NCBI GenBank assembly: GCA_001275005.1
Contig: JWZX01002382.1
Coordinates: 1-24,920 of the forward strand
Direction of reading: 5' to 3'
Source: Chrysochromulina tobinii
Taxonomy: Eukaryota > Haptophyta > Prymnesiales > Chrysochromulinaceae
Length of the DNA stretch: 24,920 bases
In this document: piece by piece, positions 9,044 through 15,453 of the stretch
Layout: each line of letters opens with the position of its first letter
Position numbering within the stretch: the stretch's first letter is position 1
Position numbers and translations under genes: made by a program
The notes under the pieces: model-generated
The model's input: the letters and a program-made list of their open reading frames with translations, nothing else
Databases searched by the model: none
Told to the model about the DNA's origin: nothing

Positions 9044-11218
9044 TCAGCCCAGACCAGCCGATGCCTCCTCCGCCTGCGCACCGCCCGGCGGCGGTCGATT
9101 CTGGAGCTTGCAGTTAGGGTCCGGATTGTCGGACTGGTCGCGGAAGGACATCCAGTAGCCATCTTCGGGCGGCTGGTCCATCTCCTCCGTGCGCGCCGAG
9201 CCCGTGCATATGCAGCACGGCACGTTGGTCGCATTGTACGCGTCGAGGCGCCCCTTGAGTTGCTGCACGACCTCCGGCAGGGCTTGAGAGAGGTCCTGCC
9301 TCTCAGCCGGATCGGCGTCGATGTCAAACAAGAGGAATTCGGGGAGGGGCTCCGAATGGTTGGCGAGGGCGGGGGGGCACGAGGACGTGGCATTGGCGTC
9401 TGAGGGCGGCGCACTGAAGCAGCACAGCTGCCCGCCGAAGGCGACTGTCGTGCCATTCGGCACGCCGGCGCCCGGTACGGCGCTCGACTTGACTTGACTC
9501 GACTTGACTTGACTTGACGGTCCGGCGTTGGGCGGAATCCAACAGCCCCCCGTGTGGTTACACAGATCACACCACCCATCAAAGCCACGGGCGGCCTGCA
9601 TGCGGTGCAGTAGCTTGTAGGCGCCCACGCGAACCACGGCCACGCCGCTGCCCTCGACACCCTCAATGTTGTGTAGGATCTCGGTACGCGGGAACTCGGC
9701 CGCATCCGAAGGCGCCAAGAGCGCCCTCCCGCGCCCGTCACGGCGCCCCACTGGTGGCTGCACTGCCGTAAGCGCGTGCCACTGATTGATGCCGTCCAGC
9801 CCGGCGAACGTGGGCCCCAGACTGGCGGCCGTGCTTCCGGCAGCGGCGACGAGTGTCGGCAGCCAGTCAGTCACGTGGAATAGCCCACCAAAAGAGCTGC
9901 CGGGAGTGAGGCGGCCGGGCGCGACCACAAAGCTGATGCCGCGGATGCCACCTTCCCACAGCGTAGTCTTGTGCCCTCGGTAGGGCGTATTCAGCCCGCC
10001 GTATCCCATCCAGCCGCCATTGTCGTTCGAGACGACGAGGATGGTATTCTCCCACATCCGAGCCGCCTTGAGTGCCCCCGTGACATTCGCCAAGCACTCG
10101 TCCACCACCGACACCATCGCTGCGTACGTGCGCCGGCCGCCGTCCATGATTGTACCGGCAAAGGGCGCGATGTACTTGGCCGGCACCTCCAACGGCTCGT
10201 GCACGTCCTGCAAGGCTAGGTACAGAAAGAGCGGCTTCGTAGGGGGCGTGCCCTGGATCACTCGGATCGCCTCCGCCGTGAACAAGTGTGTTGAGTAGCA
10301 ACTCGGATCTCCCTCGGAGCTCGGCGGCAACGGATACTTGAAGTACGTGAGCCATCCATCACCACTGGCACTCGTGCCCGCCTCGGCGGTCTTGAAGAAG
10401 ATCTTGCAGTACGGAGCGCTCTCGCAGTCGGCGGGGTCGGCCGCCTCAAAGGTGATCGCCGAGCAGTTGGCAAGCGCATCGCAGCTCGCCTTTGCGAGAT
10501 CGAGCGTCGTGTAATGAAAGTCGACGGCGTCGTGGCCGCCTGGGAGATAGCCCGAGCGTTGAGTATACGAGCACGGCGGCTGGCCGGGCAGGCCACAAGG
10601 CGGCGCGGGCGGCGCGGGTGGGTCGAGCGGGGGATTGATGCAATACGAGCGCACGGGCCCTGCCTCGGTGCGAAGGTCCGGGTACATCCGTGTCGAGCTG
10701 TTACTTCCCGGGGGGCTGCCTCGCGGCGTTCGGTTGATCTTGGTGTAATGAAGCTCGCTGCCGGTCAGGTAGCCAAAGTAGGTCGCAAAGCCGCGGTTCC
10801 AGGGCAGGCACGCGTCGCGATAGATGCCCGCGTGCCACTTTCCGATCATCGCACTGCGGTACCCTAGGCTGGTGAAGGCGTCGCCCAGCGTGCCAAACGA
10901 GGGCGGCAGGCACACGCGCGCCCAGTCCTGGATGATGCCATCCTGGAGGCCCGTGTGAATCTGGTAGCGGCCGGAGAGGAGCGCCGAGCGAGTGGGCGAA
11001 CAGATGTGCTGCGTGTAGTAACGGTCCAGCAGCATGCCCTCGGACGCGAGCGCGTCGATCGTCGGCGTGTGGAGCTGTGCTGGCTGCTCCGGACGAAGAG
11101 CACGCTCGCGGAATGCGGCGTCGAAGCTGCCCCAGTCGTCGACTAGCGTGAATATGACGTTGGGTCGAATAACCAGCGCCCCTGCATGGGCGAGCGCGAG
11201 CAAGGGGTACAGGTGCAT
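9044..11218 (-). CDS. Secreted type I sulfatase (arylsulfatase B-like) with PAN/apple-like insert
   Basis: Single exon, 724 aa, starting at ATG 11216-11218 with a short hydrophobic signal (MHLYPLLALAHAGALV). The metal-binding VDDWG (residues 26-30) is followed by the formylglycine signature ICSPTRSALLSG, with Cys73 as the residue converted and Arg77 in place. The second sulfatase signature is GYRSAMIGKWH (119-129). LALQDVHEPLEVP and VVSNDNGG supply further conserved active-site residues. The closing FDIDADPAERQDL is typical of arylsulfatase B. A Pro-rich linker and a Cys-containing PAN-like module (about 222-295; DLAKASCDALANCSAITFE, KIFFK) interrupt the catalytic domain, which makes it about 190 aa longer than animal ARSB. 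Probably hydrolyses sulfate esters of polysaccharides in the secretory path or outside the cell; it needs a formylglycine-generating enzyme. Confidence 0.93.
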   Translation of the reverse strand: MHLYPLLALAHAGALVIRPNVIFTLVDDWGSFDAAFRERALRPEQPAQLHTPTIDALASEGMLLDRYYTQHICSPTRSALLSGRYQIHTGLQDGIIQDWARVCLPPSFGTLGDAFTSLGYRSAMIGKWHAGIYRDACLPWNRGFATYFGYLTGSELHYTKINRTPRGSPPGSNSSTRMYPDLRTEAGPVRSYCINPPLDPPAPPAPPCGLPGQPPCSYTQRSGYLPGGHDAVDFHYTTLDLAKASCDALANCSAITFEAADPADCESAPYCKIFFKTAEAGTSASGDGWLTYFKYPLPPSSEGDPSCYSTHLFTAEAIRVIQGTPPTKPLFLYLALQDVHEPLEVPAKYIAPFAGTIMDGGRRTYAAMVSVVDECLANVTGALKAARMWENTILVVSNDNGGWMGYGGLNTPYRGHKTTLWEGGIRGISFVVAPGRLTPGSSFGGLFHVTDWLPTLVAAAGSTAASLGPTFAGLDGINQWHALTAVQPPVGRRDGRGRALLAPSDAAEFPRTEILHNIEGVEGSGVAVVRVGAYKLLHRMQAARGFDGWCDLCNHTGGCWIPPNAGPSSQVKSSQVKSSAVPGAGVPNGTTVAFGGQLCCFSAPPSDANATSSCPPALANHSEPLPEFLLFDIDADPAERQDLSQALPEVVQQLKGRLDAYNATNVPCCICTGSARTEEMDQPPEDGYWMSFRDQSDNPDPNCKLQNRPPPGGAQAEEASAGLG
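9482..9519. repeat. ACTTG/ACTCG microsatellite inside the sulfatase gene
   Basis: Repeated (T/C)GACTTGACT units encode the low-complexity SSQVKSSQVKSS insert before AVPGAG in the sulfatase. The copies keep the reading frame. It is a probable recent expansion in a surface loop and may vary in length. Confidence 0.8.
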
Positions 11219-12393
11219 GCCGTCGCTAAGTTTCGTCCATATAGAAATGATTCACGTTCACGCGCCGGATGGGGGTGCGCGCGCGCGCGTGCAGTCACTC
11301 CTCTTTGCCATCGTGGCATGCATCAAACTAGATGCAATTTCGTCACGGTCACACTTCACAAACTTCACGCGGCGGGCGCGGGCAATGAAAGACGCGACGG
11401 CCTCCCTTGCGGCCTCCTGTTGCAACTGCCTTCGCCATGCTAGTTGAGATAGCTTCGGGAAGCGGATATCAAGGTGGTCGAGCTGAGGAGCCTGGCTTGG
11501 TGGAGATGCGGATAGCAAAGCGTACACGTGTCCGTCGCGTGATGCTGACTGTGACTGCCATCATTGCCGTCATTGCCATCGTCATCATTGTCTTCGTCGT
11601 GATCGTTGCGGGGCGCGCGGACCCCGCACCTGCCGGCAATACGTCCATCAAGGTGGTCAACGTCTCGAGCGTACGATATGCATAAAGCTACTCGACTGCT
11701 GGAGCAGCCTGGACTGCACGACACAGACGCACCAGGAGCCCGCACGAGCCGCGGAGCCGGGCCGGCCCGCGGGCGGCGATCGCGGCACGTGTGGTCAACG
11801 TCACTCGGTCGTGTCTGTACTACTACTACTAGCCCGGGCGTAGCCGGCCCGCAACGTATACCGTATAGAGAGCCGAGAGGACACTCCGCCTCAGGCTCAC
11901 CTGGACATGCACGTACCGTACTCTCTCTACTCGTACCGTAAAAAGCGAGATAGCGAGTGGGTGCGGACTGCGGTGAACTAGTCCGTACACGGGGAACGGC
12001 TCGCCACCTGCCAGCGAAAGGCGAAAGGCCGCCCGCTCGGCACCCCTCACATGCGGAATCTCAGCCCATACTCCCAGGCGTCGTAAGCTGCAGACCGCCG
12101 GCCTGGAGCGCCGCAGTGAGCGCAGCAAGTGCACCACGCGCTCCAACACGCCGCCCGCCCCGCCCAGCCCACTCCATGCCCCCCCCCCCCATTCCCCACA
12201 GGCACTGCGTTGCGTGTGCACATCGAGGCCACACATCGATACCCATGCGCAGAGACATCCTCATGCATATGCGCCCGGCTGGAGTCGTAATACGGGCTGG
12301 AGTCCGGGCGAGGCGAGGCGCGGCGCACGCGCGCGCGCTGCGGCGGGTACATGGCGCACACGGCGCGCTCGTCGGCGGCGCTCACTGCGGCGC
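11219..12393. other. Intergenic region between the sulfatase and ARF-part genes
   Basis: About 1.2 kb with no strong gene. It should hold the sulfatase promoter and 5' UTR at its left end and the 3' end of the SH3/kinase/ARF locus at its right end. Visible features are an alternating GC run near 11277-11291, a (TAC)n patch near 11817-11829, a C12 tract at about 12180-12191, and one small frame with a membrane-type segment (11437-11685, listed separately). Confidence 0.45.
11437..11685 (+). CDS. Possible small single-pass membrane protein
   Basis: An 82-aa frame from ATG 11437 (or 59 aa from ATG 11506) with a basic stretch (RIAKRTRVRRV) next to about 23 very hydrophobic residues (MLTVTAIIAVIAIVIIVF and on) and a short polar end. 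The topology rule (positive residues on one side) looks real. However, the hydrophobic part comes from ATT/GTC/ATC low-complexity DNA, and the protein matches nothing I know. It could be a chance frame or the first exon of a longer gene. Weak call. Confidence 0.25.
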   Translation: MLVEIASGSGYQGGRAEEPGLVEMRIAKRTRVRRVMLTVTAIIAVIAIVIIVFVVIVAGRADPAPAGNTSIKVVNVSSVRYA

Positions 12394-13070
12394 TCACTTG
12401 TCGCGGTCATCGGGCATGTTCGACGAGAGCCAGTCAAGGCCCTCGTGCAGCCCGTCGCCGCTCGTGGCGCAACAGCTCTGGATGTAACACGAGCGCGAGA
12501 TGTGCGGCGGGTAGAGCTTCATGAGCTGCGAGATCTCCGCCGCGTTGCATGCATTGGGCAAGTCCTGCTTGTTGGCAAGCACGAGCAGCAGCGAGTTGTG
12601 TAGCTCCTCTTCCTTGATCAGCCGATGAAGTTCCGAGGCGGCCTCGGTGAGCCGCGCGCGGTCGGAGGAGTCGACGACGAAGATGAGCGCCTGCGCCGAT
12701 GCAAAGTAGTGATGCCAGAGCGCGCGTAACTTCTCCTGCCCACCCACGTCCCACACGGTGAACGCGATGTTCTTGTACTCGAGCGTCTCCACGTTGAAGC
12801 CGATCGTGGGCACCGTCCGCTTGGGCTGCCCAAGCTTGAGCCGGTACAGGATCGAGGTCTTTCCCGAGTTGTCCAGCCCGAGCATCAGGATCCGCATCTC
12901 GCGCTTGACGAGCCGATCGACGAGCCATCGAGAGAACTGCGAGACGAGCCCCTTTTGCTCGAGGGTGAACTTGAGCTTGCCCTCGAAGTCGCCGCCCTCG
13001 GATTCGTTCGCGAAGACCATCTTCGCGTCCGTGTTCACAGGGCCCGACGGCTTCTGGATGGGCGCATCAC
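12394..13070 (-). CDS. ARF-family small GTPase domain (last exon of the SH3-kinase locus)
   Basis: One exon from an acceptor CTTCACAG|GTGATGCG (13070) to TGA 12394. It holds a complete ARF-type GTPase: G1 GLDNSGKT, switch [11 protein letters not shown]3 WDVGGQEK with the catalytic-position Gln, G4 NKQD and G5 CATSGDG. It ends in [15 protein letters not shown]. The body is closest to ARF1 ([47 protein letters not shown]). A standalone ARF would begin Met-Gly for myristoylation. Here the frame is open upstream through [17 protein letters not shown] to the splice acceptor, and the first Met ([12 protein letters not shown]) is not followed by Gly. If separate, translation would begin at that Met (about residue 454 of the joined protein). 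Splicing to the kinase exon is in phase, giving residues 437-661 of a 661-aa product. Confidence 0.85.
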
Positions 13071-13126
13071 CTGTGAAGAGACGGAGGAGGGGGGGCGAAA
13101 CGGCGCCGTGGTGAGCACTTGCATGC
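13071..13126 (-). mobile_element. Introner-like element, family A (kinase/ARF intron)
   Basis: On the minus strand: GCATGCAAGTGCTCAC, CACGGCGCC, a long C/T tract and TTCACAG, followed by GTGATGCGCCC. The segment beginning at 13159 (GTGACGCGTCC then TTCCAGACGCCGTCG) is a diverged copy of the exon start at 13070 (GTGATGCGCCC then ATCCAGAAGCCGTCG). This marks an old target-site duplication of about 30 bp. It implies that the ARF exon was once contiguous with the sequence just upstream (GATCGATCGAG, two copies ending at 13160 and 13232). Confidence 0.75.
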
Positions 13127-13231
13127 ATTTGTTCGACGGCGTCTGGAAGGACGCGTCACCTCGATCGATCTGGCCGCGCTCCAATCACGTGCAATCCGCG
13201 GTGGTGCAATCCGCGCCCATCAATCACGCAC

Positions 13232-15250
13232 CTCGATCGATCTGGCCGCGGTCCTGACGTGGCTGGCTCGCGCTGGCTGGAGCGCCCGCGGTCGCTGCGG
13301 CACGCCAACCAGAGTTGGATCGCTCTCGCATCTTACCCACCCAGCCCGCGCCGCGCGGCGTGCCCTTGGTCGTGAGCCACTCCCCCTCGAGCACCTGCCA
13401 AATATGGGAGGCACTCAGCATGCAATGAGGGAGGGCGATCAGCACGCAATGCGGGAGGCACTCGGCGTGCCCTTGGTCGTGAGCCGCTCGCCTTCGAGCA
13501 CCTTCCAAATATGGTATACGGCCATGCAAGCGCACGCAAGCAGAGGTCACTCCGAGGTCACTCCGAGGTCACTCCGAGATCACTCCGAGGACACTCTGAT
13601 GTCACTCTGATGTCTCTTCGAGGTCACTCAACACGTCATCAGGGGCAAGGCAATCACGTGTGGCAATCACGTGTGGCAATCACCTGTGGCGCCGTCGCGC
13701 GCTGCTGCGGAGGCACAGTGAGCAAGTTACGAATGACGCCTTTGGCTTGGTCGCTCACAGTAGCCCATGTGGTTCGGTAGCCGTCGATGGCCTCCGGGAA
13801 CGCGTATGTGCCTGCGCGGATCAGTTCGAACATCTGCTCGTCGTCGTCGCCGTAAAAGGGCGGGAAGCCGCACAGCACGATGTACAGCACGACGCCGAGT
13901 GACCACATGTCGACGGGCTGTGAATACGAGGAACCGCTCGGCTTCCTCGACTTGTCCGACACGTACCTGGGGCACGGGGGGTGAAGGGCGGGGGTGATGG
14001 GGGTGATGGGGTAAGCGGCAGGGGGGCAGGCGGGCAGGGGTGCAGGCGGGCAGGGGGGCGGGGGGGGTATGGGGGGCAGGGTGGGAATGGGGGGCAGGGG
14101 GCGCAGGGGGGGCAAGGGGGCAAGGGCACGGCCGTAACGATGCGCATGCAAATCACCACTCCAGTACTCACCAGGTGAGGAACTCAGGCGCCGCAATCAG
14201 AGGCCATCCGAGGCCATCCGAGGCCATCCGAGGCCATCCGAGGCCATCCGAGGCCATCCGAGGCCATCCGAGGCCATCCCAGGCCATCCGAGGCCATCCG
14301 AGGCCACTACTCACCAGGTGAGGATCTCGGGCGCCGCAATCAGAGGCCATCAGAGGCCATCAGAGGCCATCAGAGGCCAGTACTCACCAGGTGAGGATCT
14401 CGGGCGCCGCGTAGTCGGGCGTGCCGCACAGGCCGCGCAGCGGCGCGCTCGCCGAGCAAAACCCGGCATACCCAAAGTCGATGATCTTCATGCGAGCATC
14501 GGGTGCCTTGGTCGTGAACACGAGGTTGTCCGGCTTCAGGTCGCGATGCACGATGCCCTTTGCATGCAGGTAATCCACCGCCGTCACCACCTGCCGCATC
14601 AACAGCGCCGCATCCTCCTCCTTGTATGGTCCATTCTGCTCGATTCGGTCGAAGAGATCTCCGCCGTCGAGATCTTCGAGCACGAGATGGTAGCGCTTGC
14701 CCTCCTTGATCGTCTCGAGCAGCTCAACGATGTTCGCATGCTGCACCATCCGCAGCACCTTTACCTCGGCGAGGATCTCCTTCTCGGCATCCTTTTCGTT
14801 CGCACCCAACTCCGGATCGTCCAGCTCCATGATCTTGACGGCGCAGCTGCGCTTGCTCGCCGTGTGCGTGCACCGGCGCACCTGCGAGAAGCGCCCGCGG
14901 CCGAGCACCTCTGCCAGCGCATACGACGCCTCAAACTTTTGCACCTTCACGCTCTCGGGCAGCCCGGATGCGGCCGGCGCCGGTGGCGTCGTTGGCGGCG
15001 GTGTCGGCGCAATCGGACCGCTCGACGTCGGCTTGGACGGGGCTGCAGCCGGCGCCGGCACCTCCTCCATGAAATGCACGTAGTTGTTCGGGAATAGCCC
15101 CTCGATGCCATTCAGCCTCCCCTTGTACCACCCTTCATCCTCTTCATCGAGGCCGAACACCTCGATGAGGTCGTTACGTTTGAAGGTGAGCTCGTCGGGC
15201 GCGCGTGCGTCGTAGTCGTAGATAGCCCGCGCCTTGCGATTGGCGGGCAT
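13232..15250 (-). CDS. SH3 domain-CaMK-like serine/threonine kinase, in frame with the downstream ARF exon
   Basis: Exons 14388-15250, 13684-13966 and 13394-13232; the next exon in phase is the ARF exon starting at 13070. The total is 1986 nt, 661 aa. Start is ATG 15248-15250. Residues 6-60 are an SH3 domain (RAIYDYDARAPDELTF, GWYKGRLNGIEGLFPNNYV), followed by a Pro/Thr linker. Kinase about 110-389: Gly loop GRGRFSQV (117-124), CAVK Lys139, HRDLKPDN (Asp237), DFG (258-260), APE (282-284), SQPVDMWSLGVVLYIVLCGFPPFY, then RATAPQVLEGEWL closing the fold. All catalytic residues are present, so it should be active. The CaMK-type sequence (CGFPPFY) suggests Ca2+ signalling, but no calmodulin site is clear. 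Without splicing at 13232 the frame stops at 13224 (DRGA), giving a kinase-only protein. Confidence 0.85.
13353..13515 (-). repeat. Duplicated 3' splice site and exon start in kinase intron 2
   Basis: Two copies 107 bp apart read, on the minus strand, CATATTTGG(C/A)AG|GTGCTCGA(G/A)GG and on through CTCACGACCAAGGGCACGCC. Copy B (exon start 13394) encodes VLEGEWLTTKGTP and leads into the ARF exon. Copy A (start 13501) encodes VLEGERLTTKGTP and runs into TGA at 13439-13441 after 20 residues. Confidence 0.85.
13543..13690 (-). repeat. Minisatellites in kinase intron 2
   Basis: TCACTCCGAGG-type units fill 13543-13630. Three GGCAATCAC(G/C)TGTG units at about 13658-13690 repeat the donor-side sequence CACAG|GTGATTGCC of exon 2. 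The latter creates three overlapping candidate donors; only the first (13683) follows the TAPQ codons. Confidence 0.75.
13967..14126 (-). repeat. G/C-strand-asymmetric minisatellite in kinase intron 1
   Basis: The plus strand is almost pure GGGGGCAGGCGGGCAGGGG-type sequence with many runs of three or more G. This is G-quadruplex-forming potential on the non-template strand relative to the minus-strand gene, placed right before the acceptor CCCCAG|GTACGTGTCG at 13966. On the RNA it is C-rich and could act as an extended polypyrimidine tract. Confidence 0.8.
14165..14410 (-). repeat. Triplicated exon end plus splice donor, with GAGGCCATCC minisatellite
   Basis: The last 22 bases of kinase exon 1 and its donor (CACCTG|GTGAGTA) occur at 14381-14410 (real), 14308-14337 (identical) and 14165-14194 (two changes). 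They are separated by about 10 units of GAGGCCATCC and about 4 of GAGGCCATCA. Only the first donor avoids an in-frame stop (TGG TGA); the others would give truncated products if used. Confidence 0.9.
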
Positions 15251-15453
15251 CCCGCCGCCTCCGCGATCCCGGAGGGAACCGAGAGGAGAGGGAGTTGCTG
15301 CCAATCGGCGGCTGCGAGTCGGGAAAGATTGTGACCCGCCTGACCCTGACTGCCTCTTTCGGGACAACCTGCTTTTCTTTCACGCGTTTGGCTGTGAACG
15401 TGACCGCTGGACTCGACTGTGAACGTGTTGGTTGCGCTTCAATCCCCCATACA

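Noticed and set aside
12179-12192. Poly(C) run as a retroelement tail
   Set aside because: No adjacent element, target-site duplication or coding remnant.
14195-14380. Regular short repeats resembling a CRISPR array
   Set aside because: Units of 10-11 nt without unique spacers, inside a spliced eukaryotic intron; this is a minisatellite.
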